Below are positions 25,325 to 32,746 of a DNA stretch of 64,000 bases, in pieces. Each line of letters starts with the position of its first letter. The first letter of the stretch is position 1. The position numbers were made by a program, and so were the translations under genes. The notes below the pieces were generated by a model. The model saw only the letters and a list, made by a program, of their open reading frames with translations. It was not told the origin of the DNA and ran no database searches. The stretch is from Mycobacterium senriense (lineage in GTDB: Bacteria > Actinomycetota > Actinomycetes > Mycobacteriales > Mycobacteriaceae). The stretch is from contig NZ_AP024828.1 of the NCBI RefSeq assembly GCF_019668465.1, positions 1,860,001-1,924,000 of the forward strand, given 5' to 3'.

Positions 25325-25948
25325 ATGGTCAGCACGCGGGGCGGTCGTCCCAAGGACGAGGTGCGCCGTGAAGCAGCGCTGGCGGCTACGCGGGAACTGC
25401 TGATCGCCAAGGGTTATGACGAGGTCACGTTATCGGAGGTCGCGCGAGTGGCCGGGGTGTCGCGACCGTTTGTCTACGACAACTGGGGCACGAAGTTCGC
25501 GCTCGTGGAGGACGCGATCTTCACTACGGATGATCCGAGGCCGTTGATCGATGATGACAAGCCATTCGCCGAGTCGCTGACCGATCTGCTCACTGCGATG
25601 GTGGCGATCCAATCCGATCCGGCATACCTCGCAGGTCTTCCCGGGTTGTCGGCCGACCTCTACAACCGGCCCGACCTCGTTGAACTGATCGAGAGCAAGT
25701 ACATCGCCCCGATCAGGGCGGCGTATGTCCGGTTGATCGACCGCGGCAAGGCCGAAGGCGTGGTGCGGCCAGACGTTGACGGCAGCGCGCTATTGGATAC
25801 CGTCCGCGGCGCGGTCATGTTGCACACCCTGATCAATCCGTCACTGGATGGCGCCGCGCTCATCGAGCACCTGCGCTCAATCATCCTGCATGGCGTGGCG
25901 AACGTGGCGACACAACGATCACCGAGGAAGCGATCGCCTAGAAGATGA
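25325..25948 (+). CDS. TetR-family regulator (candidate cluster repressor)
   Basis: A 207-residue TetR: RGGRPKDEVRREAALAATREL, then LLIAKGYDEVTLSEVARVAGVSRPFVYDNWGTKFALVEDAI, a complete helix-turn-helix at about 27-60; the C-terminal ligand domain ends in a basic tail (RSPRKRSPRR). GGAGGAG lies 6 bases before ATG 25325. It is at the end of the CYP125-like/LLM/ALDH unit and overlaps the 3' end of the opposing EthD gene by 11 bases. Being central to the cluster, it is one candidate for the protein that binds the five TTAC-N5-GTAA sites, but no site lies immediately before it. Confidence 0.88.
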   Translation: MVSTRGGRPKDEVRREAALAATRELLIAKGYDEVTLSEVARVAGVSRPFVYDNWGTKFALVEDAIFTTDDPRPLIDDDKPFAESLTDLLTAMVAIQSDPAYLAGLPGLSADLYNRPDLVELIESKYIAPIRAAYVRLIDRGKAEGVVRPDVDGSALLDTVRGAVMLHTLINPSLDGAALIEHLRSIILHGVANVATQRSPRKRSPRR

Positions 25949-26318
25949 CGTGTTCTTCGGCGATGAAGACACTCGAGCGCGCCATGTCGACGAAGGTCAA
26001 CTCGTCGTCGAGTAGCTGCTGCATCGCGATGGCCATCGCCTCGGGATCCTCGGCTGTCGCGTCGAAGTCGACCCAGATCTCGGCTACACCGTCGTAGGGT
26101 TCACCGGTCCCGCGACTATCGCGCACACCGTCGGTCAGTGCGCCGAAAACGGTGTGGTTCTGGACATAACGAGTCATCGTGGGGATCGCGGCGCGGACGG
26201 ATCGCACCAGATCGGCATGGCTGTTGCGCCAGTAGGCCTGAAATTCCTCGGTTGTCAGCTCAGCACGTCGCCGACAGCAGAACACCAGCTTTACCACCGG
26301 ACCGCCTTTGCCAGTCAT
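25938..26318 (-). CDS. EthD-domain protein
   Basis: A 126-residue ferredoxin-like alpha/beta-barrel protein of the EthD type: VVKLVFCCRRRAELTTEEFQ, YWRNSHADLVRS (typical EthD signature WxxxHxxLV) and a C-terminal MARSSVFIAEEHVIF strand. EthD proteins accompany P450 or ring-cleavage pathways and may act as small-molecule lyases or cyclases; no catalytic residue can be fixed here. It is third in a leftward unit SnoaL-SDR-EthD behind operator B, 14 bases after the SDR stop. Confidence 0.85.
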   Translation of the reverse strand: MTGKGGPVVKLVFCCRRRAELTTEEFQAYWRNSHADLVRSVRAAIPTMTRYVQNHTVFGALTDGVRDSRGTGEPYDGVAEIWVDFDATAEDPEAMAIAMQQLLDDELTFVDMARSSVFIAEEHVIF

Positions 26319-26332
26319 GTTGCGCCGCTGCG

Positions 26333-27166
26333 CTATCCAGCGACCGGCGAGGAGCCGCTGGCACGCATTTCTTCGAAGTCTTGTTCCACGATGGGGAATT
26401 GCGGTGCCGCGTTGGGCAGCAGCCAGAATTGATTGGTCTGGATGGCGTGCACGACCAGCTTTCCGACCACGGCTGGGTCCATAGAATCTTCGCCTTGCTC
26501 TCCAGTTGCGAGGAAATTCCGGAAGTCATCGAGGTCCGCGCTGACCACGCGTGGTTGGCCGTCGGACTGCTGTCGCAGCGTGCGCGCGAGGTTGGTGCGT
26601 ACATGGCCAGGACACACGACTGTCACGCCGACATTGGTACCGCCGAGTTCGACGCGCAACGATTTCGAGAGGCCGACGACGCCGTGCTTGGCCGCCGCGT
26701 ACGGGCCGATGAACGGGGCGCTGAGGAGGCCGCCCATCGACGCGGTGTTCACCACGTGGCATGGCTCTGCAGAGGCGAGCATTCTCGGCACGAATGCACG
26801 AACACCGTTGATCACACCCCACAAGCAAACATCGATCCCCCAGGCCCAATCCCGCTCGGAAAGTTCCCATTGCCGACCGAACGGGACTACACCGGCGTTG
26901 TTGCAGATCACCTGCACTTGCCCGTAAGCATCGACGGCGGACTGGGCCAGTGCTTCGACGTCAGCTGCTCTGCGGACGTCGGCGATTTGGCCGCAGCAGT
27001 CGATGCCGTCTGACTGCAGCTCGGTGACAGCATCGTTCAGCGCTTCCTCGGCAACATCGGAGAGCACCACGCGCATGCCTTGATGTCCGAACTCGCGCGC
27101 CATCCCTAACCCAATACCGGAGGCCGCGCCGGTGATGACTGCGACCTTTGATTCGAGGCTGTCCAT
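26333..27166 (-). CDS. SDR-family oxidoreductase, duplicate of the gene at 40178
   Basis: A 277-residue SDR: TGAASGIGLGMA, ICNNAGVVPFG, NTASMGGLLSA and YAAAKHGVVGLSKSL (catalytic Tyr/Lys). It is strikingly close to the protein at 40178-41011 along its whole length, including the unusual tail NQFWLLPNAAPQFPIVEQDFEEM, so the two arose by duplication. The long C-terminal region after PGHVRTN is typical of acetoin/steroid-type SDRs in mycobacteria. Located between SnoaL paralog 2 and EthD in one leftward operon. Confidence 0.9.
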   Translation of the reverse strand: MDSLESKVAVITGAASGIGLGMAREFGHQGMRVVLSDVAEEALNDAVTELQSDGIDCCGQIADVRRAADVEALAQSAVDAYGQVQVICNNAGVVPFGRQWELSERDWAWGIDVCLWGVINGVRAFVPRMLASAEPCHVVNTASMGGLLSAPFIGPYAAAKHGVVGLSKSLRVELGGTNVGVTVVCPGHVRTNLARTLRQQSDGQPRVVSADLDDFRNFLATGEQGEDSMDPAVVGKLVVHAIQTNQFWLLPNAAPQFPIVEQDFEEMRASGSSPVAG

Positions 27167-27191
27167 CGCCGTTAGCAGCGGCCGTTAGTGG

Positions 27192-27638
27192 TCATGCGTT
27201 CACCACAGGTGCGTCATCGGCGAATCCCGCGATGGCGGCGTGGGATACCTCGGGGTTGGCCCACTCCCGCCAGGAGGTCATCTTTCCGTCGCGGAAGTGA
27301 AAGACACCGATGTACTCGTTTTGGTAGACAACGGGTTTGTCGCGGCCCTCGCTGTCGCTGCGGTACCGAGCGATGACCACGCTGGGGTCAACGAGGTCGT
27401 AAAAATCGGTGATCGTGACGTCGAATTTCTTGAACATCGTAAATGTCGCTGTCAGCAGCTGGCGATAGCCGGCCATATCACTGTCGGGCACCAAAGATTC
27501 GAACGGAAGCGAAAAGACCGCGGTGTCGTGCATCTCGGCAAGGACTGCGTCTGTGTCGAGGGCGCTGACCGCGGCCATCGCGCGGCGTAACACTTCTTTG
27601 TTCGCTTCGCGCGTGCTTGCGTCGTCTGTGGTTGTCAC
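27192..27638 (-). CDS. SnoaL-like / NTF2-fold protein, paralog 2
   Basis: A 148-residue paralog of the proteins at 19994-20437 and 34599-35033: STREANKEVLRRAM, LPFESLVPDSD, YDLVDPSVVIARYRSD, GRDKPVVYQNEYIGVFHF. The reading frame stays open upstream for 198 codons, but GTG 27638 behind GAAAGG matches the N terminus of the paralogs and is taken as the start. Heads the leftward SnoaL-SDR-EthD unit, with operator B 127 bases upstream. Function as for paralog 1: probable cone-fold isomerase or hydrolase, substrate unknown. Confidence 0.85.
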   Translation of the reverse strand: MTTTDDASTREANKEVLRRAMAAVSALDTDAVLAEMHDTAVFSLPFESLVPDSDMAGYRQLLTATFTMFKKFDVTITDFYDLVDPSVVIARYRSDSEGRDKPVVYQNEYIGVFHFRDGKMTSWREWANPEVSHAAIAGFADDAPVVNA

Positions 27639-27764
27639 GACGTGCCTTTCTGTTGGTGGGAGATGAAACTGCCTACGTCCGAGACTGCGCAGCAGGCGAT
27701 TGAGGCCGCTGCGATCGTCAGGGCGCAACTTCAGGTTGTTGCGCGACCAGCCGCACCACATTAT

Positions 27765-27779
27765 ATTACAGCATGTAAG
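27765..27779. promoter_or_regulatory. Operator B, ATTACAGCATGTAAG
   Basis: Palindrome TTAC-N5-GTAA in the 318-bp divergent region between SnoaL paralog 2 (27638) and the SDR at 27957. The rest of that region shows no gene. Second of the five sites. Confidence 0.7.
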
Positions 27780-27956
27780 GAAACCCCTAGAGTTTCGGCT
27801 GGCGAACGTGGAACCGGTTGGGCCACAGGGGTCCACAGTGGCCACGTTGTCAGCGCGAGCCACCGTGTCACCATCTGACCAAGCGCGTAGCCCGGGCTCG
27901 AATGTCGTCGATGGAAGCTCGATTGTTCGAGCGCGATGAAGGGAAGATGCAAAACG

Positions 27957-28799
27957 ATGCTCGCACCATTGAAGGATCGCGTCGTCTTGGTGACCGGCGG
28001 CGGGAGCGGCATCGGCGCCGGCGTCGGTGAGGCTGTTGTTGAGGCCGGCGGGCGCGTTGTACTGCTGGGGCGCAATCACGACAAGCTGACTGCTGCTGCC
28101 AACAAATTCATTTCTGCCGGTGCGCAACCCGACACCATCCGCTGCGTACCAGCCGATGTCACCGACGAGGAACAGATCAGCTCCGCGGTAGCACAGACCG
28201 CCGACTGGTTTGGCCGGTTGGACGGTGTCGTGCACTGCGCAGGCGGATCGGAGTCAATCGGTCCGCTGCCGCAAATGGACTCGGCGGCGTGGCGCCGCAC
28301 TGTCGACCTCAACATCAATGGGTCGATGTACCTGTTGAAACACAGTTCACCCGCGATGATCCGAAGCGGAGGCGGCTCGTTCGTCGCGGTGTCGTCAATC
28401 GCCTCAGCGGTGACCCACCGGTGGTTCGGCGCCTACGGTGTCAGCAAGGCCGGTCTGGACCATCTTGTGCAACTGGCCGCGGACGAACTGGGTGCATCAT
28501 CGATCAGGGTCAACGCCATCCGGCCGGGTCTGACCCGGACGGAGTTGGTGGAAGCGGTGTTGTCCTCGCCGGAGATAAGTGCGGACTACCGGATCAACAC
28601 TCCGCTGCCCAGGGTTGGTGAAGTCGGCGATGTTGGCAATCTCGCGGTGTTCCTGCTCAGTGACCTCGCAAGTTGGATCACCGGAGAAATCATCAATGTC
28701 GACGGCGGCCAACACCTACGCCGGGGACCGGACATGTCAGCGATGTTCGAGCCAATTTTCGGGGCCGAGGCGCTACGCGGGGTCGTGAGCGCGACGTGA
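27957..28799 (+). CDS. SDR-family oxidoreductase
   Basis: A 280-residue SDR: VTGGGSGIGAGVGE, VVHCAGGSESIG (in place of NNAG), AVSSIASAVTH (catalytic Ser) and YGVSKAGLDHL (Tyr/Lys), PGLTRTELVEAV and ITGEIINVDGGQHLR at the end. It differs from the other SDRs here and resembles acyl-ACP/steroid FabG-type reductases with a C-terminal extension. ATG 27957 is taken as the start (LAPLKDRVVLVTGG follows); ATG 27936 would add seven residues. It begins a rightward unit with the BVMO, 7 bases before that gene. Confidence 0.9.
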   Translation: MLAPLKDRVVLVTGGGSGIGAGVGEAVVEAGGRVVLLGRNHDKLTAAANKFISAGAQPDTIRCVPADVTDEEQISSAVAQTADWFGRLDGVVHCAGGSESIGPLPQMDSAAWRRTVDLNINGSMYLLKHSSPAMIRSGGGSFVAVSSIASAVTHRWFGAYGVSKAGLDHLVQLAADELGASSIRVNAIRPGLTRTELVEAVLSSPEISADYRINTPLPRVGEVGDVGNLAVFLLSDLASWITGEIINVDGGQHLRRGPDMSAMFEPIFGAEALRGVVSAT

Positions 28800-28806
28800 G
28801 TCGACC

Positions 28807-30762
28807 GTGAGAAGTGCCAACACCGCCAGCTTTTTAGATGGCAACGCCCTGATCGGGTTGCCTTTCGACGATGCCGACGGTGTCATCCGCACCGCTATCG
28901 ACGAAGCCAGCGTGCCTGCGCTGCTGATGTCGTTGGTGCACATGACCGGTGATCTCGGTTTGCTCGACGAACTCCCGCGGCCGGCCATGCTCATCGCGAT
29001 GGACCTAGACGGCGCGATGAGCGAGACGGACAAGCAGGCGGTGCGCGACCGGGCGTTCGACGTGGTGCGTGCTTACCGGGATCGCGGGTGCCCGCCGCTG
29101 TTCATCCCCGACTCCGACCAAATGCGGGTGATGTTCGATGTCATCTCCGGAGGTCAAATCACCGAGGAGTACGTGGATTACGTCGCCGCCGATCTGCGGT
29201 TCAGCGACGCCGATCAGTGCGGCCCCCGGCTGACCTCCACACCGCAACAGCGCAGCGAGTTCCCCGTGGTGGTGATCGGATGCGGCGAAGCCGGCCTGTT
29301 GGCCGGTATCAAGCTCAAGCAGGCCGGCGTGCCCTTCACGATCGTGGAGCGGCAGGCGGGGGTCGGCGGAACCTGGCGGGCCAACCACTATCCCGGCCTC
29401 CGCGTCGATATCCCCAGCCAGTACTACTCCTATTCGTTCGAATCCAACGACTTCTGGTCGCACTTCTTCGCGGTGCAGCCCGAGATCGTTGGCTACCTCA
29501 CCGAGGTGATGACGCGGCACGACATCGCGCCCCACGTACGTTTCTCCACCGAGGTCACTGCCGCCGACTGGGACGACCAGTCCGCCACTTGGCGGGTGGC
29601 CGTCCGCTCGATCGACGGGGGCGAGGAGACGCTGACTGCCCGCGGCCTGATCTGCGCGGTCGGCCAGTTCAGTAACCCGGTGATCCCTGATATCAAGGGC
29701 GGCAACGAGTTCGACGGGCCTGCCTTCCACACCGCCGACTGGCGCGACGACGTCGATCTCGCCGGTAAGCGCGTCGCCGTGATCGGAGCTGGCGCCAGCG
29801 GATTCCAGCTCGTCCCGGCGATCGCCGAGCGCACCGCACACGTCGACGTCTACCAGCGCACCCCCCAATGGATGTCCCCTAACGTCAACTACCACGCAGC
29901 GATCGGCGACGGGGCAAAGTGGGCGATCCGCCATCTGCCGTTCTACGGACGTTGGTTGCGCTTGGTGTCATGGTGGCCTCTCACCGACGCCGTGCAGGAT
30001 CGGGTGGTGATCGATCCCGACTGGGACACCGGTGGCAAGTCGTGCAGCGAGACCAATCACGCGCTGCGCGAGATGTTCATCGCCTGGATGCGGTCCTTCA
30101 CCGACGACGAGGAGCTTCTGGCGAAGGTGATTCCGGATTACCCGCCGATGGGCAAACGGATGTTGCAGGACAACGGAACCTGGCTCAAGACGCTGCAACG
30201 CGACGACGTCGAATTGATCACCGACGGGATCGCCGAGATCACGCGTGACGGGGTGAAGACCGTCGATGGCGTGCATCGTCGCGCCGACGTGCTGGTGTGG
30301 GCCACCGGGTTCGACGTCAACCACCAACTCGGGCCGATCAATGTGCGCGGCCTGGACGGGCTGGCGCTCAACGAGGCGTGGGGAGATGCCGCGTACGCCT
30401 ACCTCGGTGTTACCGTGCCGGGCTTCCCGAACTTTTACTGCATGTATGGCCCCGGTACCAACGCGGTGAACGGGACCAGCATCATCTACAACTCCGAGTG
30501 CCAGATGCGTTATGTGCTGGGGTGCATCGACATGGTGCTCACTGCAAACGGCAGGTCGGCGGTCCCGCGTGCCGACGTCTGCGAGGATTACCACCGGCGT
30601 AATCAGGACAGACTCCAGAAGATGGTGTATACCCATCCGAAAGTTGCTAGCTACTACCGGAATTCCACGGGCGCCGTTCCCACCTTGTACGGGTCGCGGA
30701 TCGTCGACTACTGGAAGTGGACCAGCCGCCCCAACCCGCAAGACTACGAAATACGGCCCTAG
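28807..30762 (+). CDS. Type I Baeyer-Villiger monooxygenase with N-terminal extension
   Basis: A 651-residue flavin monooxygenase that inserts oxygen next to a ketone, giving an ester or lactone with NADPH and O2. After an extra helical domain of about 150 residues come the FAD Rossmann motif VVVIGCGEAG (about 155-164), GVGGTWRANHYPGLRVD, the BVMO fingerprint FxGxxxHxxxW (Phe302 to Trp312) and the NADPH motif VAVIGAGASG (about 324). The extension and length match the 4-hydroxyacetophenone-monooxygenase branch. GTG 28807 lies 7 bases after the SDR stop. The SDR probably makes the ketone; ring lactonisation is inferred. Confidence 0.94.
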   Translation: MRSANTASFLDGNALIGLPFDDADGVIRTAIDEASVPALLMSLVHMTGDLGLLDELPRPAMLIAMDLDGAMSETDKQAVRDRAFDVVRAYRDRGCPPLFIPDSDQMRVMFDVISGGQITEEYVDYVAADLRFSDADQCGPRLTSTPQQRSEFPVVVIGCGEAGLLAGIKLKQAGVPFTIVERQAGVGGTWRANHYPGLRVDIPSQYYSYSFESNDFWSHFFAVQPEIVGYLTEVMTRHDIAPHVRFSTEVTAADWDDQSATWRVAVRSIDGGEETLTARGLICAVGQFSNPVIPDIKGGNEFDGPAFHTADWRDDVDLAGKRVAVIGAGASGFQLVPAIAERTAHVDVYQRTPQWMSPNVNYHAAIGDGAKWAIRHLPFYGRWLRLVSWWPLTDAVQDRVVIDPDWDTGGKSCSETNHALREMFIAWMRSFTDDEELLAKVIPDYPPMGKRMLQDNGTWLKTLQRDDVELITDGIAEITRDGVKTVDGVHRRADVLVWATGFDVNHQLGPINVRGLDGLALNEAWGDAAYAYLGVTVPGFPNFYCMYGPGTNAVNGTSIIYNSECQMRYVLGCIDMVLTANGRSAVPRADVCEDYHRRNQDRLQKMVYTHPKVASYYRNSTGAVPTLYGSRIVDYWKWTSRPNPQDYEIRP

Positions 30763-30797
30763 ACACGCGTGCCATTGCTGAGCCGTACGCTCTTTGC

Positions 30798-31394
30798 GTG
30801 CCGCGCAGTCCCGAACCCGCCCGCCGCAAACTGCTCGACGCTGCGCTTCGGCTCTTTGCAGAGCGGGGCATCAGCGGAAGCACGATGCGGGAAATACGGA
30901 TCGCCGCGGGCCAAAGCAACACCGCGGCCCTGCAATACCACTTCCGCGACAGGGCAGGGCTCTTGCGTGCGCTTTTGGAGCGGGAATTACCCGCGCTTGT
31001 CGCAAGACGCAAGGAGCTGCTCGCGGGTAGCGACGATCCGTGGTCGGTCGCTGCGGTCTTCGTTTTGCCGTTTGCCGAAATGGCGACCGGATCAGGACAT
31101 CAGAAATTGGTTGTGAGATTCCTCAGCCAGCTCCTCGACGATCACTCTTTGACGTTCCAGGAGATTCTCGACTTGGTCGGTGATACTGGGACCTATAAGT
31201 CGTATGAGCTTTTCCACCAACACTTTCCGGCAATACCGGAGCCATTGTTGTGGGAGCGTATAGCGGTTGCCACCAACAGCTTCGTTCATGCCGCTGCGTT
31301 GCGCGCCGCCCGGACACGGCATGAACAGATCGTCGATGACGAGCTGTTCCGCCGCAACCTGGTCGACATGTTTCTGGGAGCAATCACCGCGTAG
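30798..31394 (+). CDS. TetR-family regulator
   Basis: A 198-residue TetR with the N-terminal ARRKLLDAALRLFAERG and helix-turn-helix MREIRIAAGQSNTAALQYHF, residues about 10-50. The QYHFRDRAGLLRAL form resembles TetR proteins with a C-terminal TetR_C_33-like domain; the C-terminal half (FVLPFAEMATGSG, FHQHFPAIPEPLLW) is the ligand part. Start taken as GTG 30798. It lies 35 bases after the BVMO and 84 bases before a 24-bp inverted repeat that heads the amidohydrolase genes, so it may control those. Confidence 0.88.
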   Translation: MPRSPEPARRKLLDAALRLFAERGISGSTMREIRIAAGQSNTAALQYHFRDRAGLLRALLERELPALVARRKELLAGSDDPWSVAAVFVLPFAEMATGSGHQKLVVRFLSQLLDDHSLTFQEILDLVGDTGTYKSYELFHQHFPAIPEPLLWERIAVATNSFVHAAALRAARTRHEQIVDDELFRRNLVDMFLGAITA

Positions 31395-31477
31395 TGCTCG
31401 CGGCTCCTCACCTAGGCGAATCCACCCGAGTCTTCCGCGATCGATGACCGTCCTCGTGAACCGCACACCTTGTCAAT

Positions 31478-31501
31478 GTAGTAATAAATGTTGTTTACTA
31501 C
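31478..31501. promoter_or_regulatory. 24-bp inverted repeat, GTAGTAA-N10-TTACTAC
   Basis: Perfect 7-bp arms separated by 10 AT-rich bases, 32 bp before the amidohydrolase start. Different from the TTAC-N5-GTAA family, so probably bound by another repressor, possibly the TetR just upstream (30798-31394). Confidence 0.6.
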
Positions 31502-31532
31502 CTCGGAACGCGAAACCAGGTAGGAGCAAGCA

Positions 31533-32693
31533 ATGTTGCTGTCGAATTACACCGTCATCGATGTAGACACCCACATCACCGAGCCCCCCGACACATGGAC
31601 TGCCCGGATGCCGTCGAAGTACGGCGACCGAATCCCTCACATCGAGCGCATCGAGGGGTGGGACACCTGGGTCATCGACGGACGGCCGTTCTCCCGACCC
31701 GGCAACACCGCAATGGCCGGCTTTGATGGAACTGTGCCCGACGGGCCGCCAACCTACGCCGACATGCACCCGGCGGCCTGGGACGCCAAGACCCGCGTGG
31801 CATTCATGGACGAACAGGGCATCCGCGCCCACGTGCTTTACCCCAACGTGGGCGGATTCGGCGCAGCGGTATGGCTCGATGTCGACGACCGCCAATTCGC
31901 ACTGGATTGCGTGAAGGCGTTCAACGACTTCCAGACCGACTTCGCGTCGGTGGCGCCCGACCGGTTGCTGCCGATCGTCTCGGTGCCCTTTTGGGACGTC
32001 GAAGCGTCCGTCGCCGAGATCGAACGCTGTCTCGGAAACGGCCATCGCGGGGTGAACTTTGTCAACTGCCCCCAGGTGCACGGCCAACCCCCGTTGTGGG
32101 ACCGGCACTGGGACCCGATCTGGACCGTCGCGCGTGATGCCGGAGTGACCGTGAACTTCCACATCGGCGGCGGCCGGATTGTGGACCTGTTCATGACTGG
32201 AATGGAGATGGGCTTTCGCGCCAACTTCTCCCGCGTGTCATCGACGATGTTCGCGGACAACCTTCGCTGCATGGCCGACCTCATCAACGGCGGAGTGTGT
32301 CACCGATTCCCGGATCTGAACTTCGTGTCGGTCGAAAGCGGCGTCGGGATGATCCCTGCCTTCTTGGAGGCGGCGGACTGGCAGTGGCGGAACGGCGGCG
32401 TGGCCGTCGAACACCCCGAATACGATCTGTTGCCTTCGGAATACTTCCGACGCCAGATCTTTGGCTGCTTCTGGTACGAACAGGACGTGCTGACGCCGGC
32501 CGTGCTGGCATACCCCGACAACATGTTGTTCGAAACTGACTTTCCCCACCCCACCAGCCAGCACCCCAGTCCGCAGACCCCAGCCACGACAGCCGGGGTG
32601 TACATCGACTCAGCGATGGGACAGTTGCCTGAAGACATACGGCGAAAGCTGTTGTTCGAGAACGCTGCAAAGCTTTACAAAGTCGCCGCGTGA
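31533..32693 (+). CDS. Amidohydrolase (ACMSD-like, amidohydrolase 2 family)
   Basis: A 386-residue TIM-barrel metal hydrolase or decarboxylase: N-terminal metal motif DVDTHITEPPDTW, GVNFVNCPQVHG, VNFHIGGGRIVD (metal His), VESGVGMIPAFLEAADW and the C-terminal FETDFPHPTSQ with the catalytic Asp. Family members cleave C-C bonds by hydrolysis or decarboxylate ring-fission products, acting on intermediates of aromatic or steroid pathways. GGTAGGAG precedes ATG 31533. It has its own inverted-repeat operator and is followed after 53 bases by a second, unrelated-branch amidohydrolase. Confidence 0.92.
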   Translation: MLLSNYTVIDVDTHITEPPDTWTARMPSKYGDRIPHIERIEGWDTWVIDGRPFSRPGNTAMAGFDGTVPDGPPTYADMHPAAWDAKTRVAFMDEQGIRAHVLYPNVGGFGAAVWLDVDDRQFALDCVKAFNDFQTDFASVAPDRLLPIVSVPFWDVEASVAEIERCLGNGHRGVNFVNCPQVHGQPPLWDRHWDPIWTVARDAGVTVNFHIGGGRIVDLFMTGMEMGFRANFSRVSSTMFADNLRCMADLINGGVCHRFPDLNFVSVESGVGMIPAFLEAADWQWRNGGVAVEHPEYDLLPSEYFRRQIFGCFWYEQDVLTPAVLAYPDNMLFETDFPHPTSQHPSPQTPATTAGVYIDSAMGQLPEDIRRKLLFENAAKLYKVAA

Positions 32694-32746
32694 GCCCGCG
32701 GTGTTAAAAGCGTAGCTGCACAGCGCTATACGAGGAGACCATGCCG

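Noticed and set aside
24265..25410. 381-codon minus-strand frame opposite aldehyde dehydrogenase
   Set aside because: Shadow of a strongly coding ALDH gene; composition is low-complexity Gly/Arg/Asp.
26138..27013. 291-codon plus-strand frame opposite EthD and SDR
   Set aside because: Antisense to two genes with clear motifs.
27192..28235. 347-residue version of SnoaL paralog 2
   Set aside because: The upstream 198 codons cross operator B and part of the divergent SDR; GTG 27638 matches the paralogs.
31478..31501. KstR or KstR2 binding site
   Set aside because: Arms GTAGTAA/TTACTAC do not fit the consensus of either regulator as I know it.
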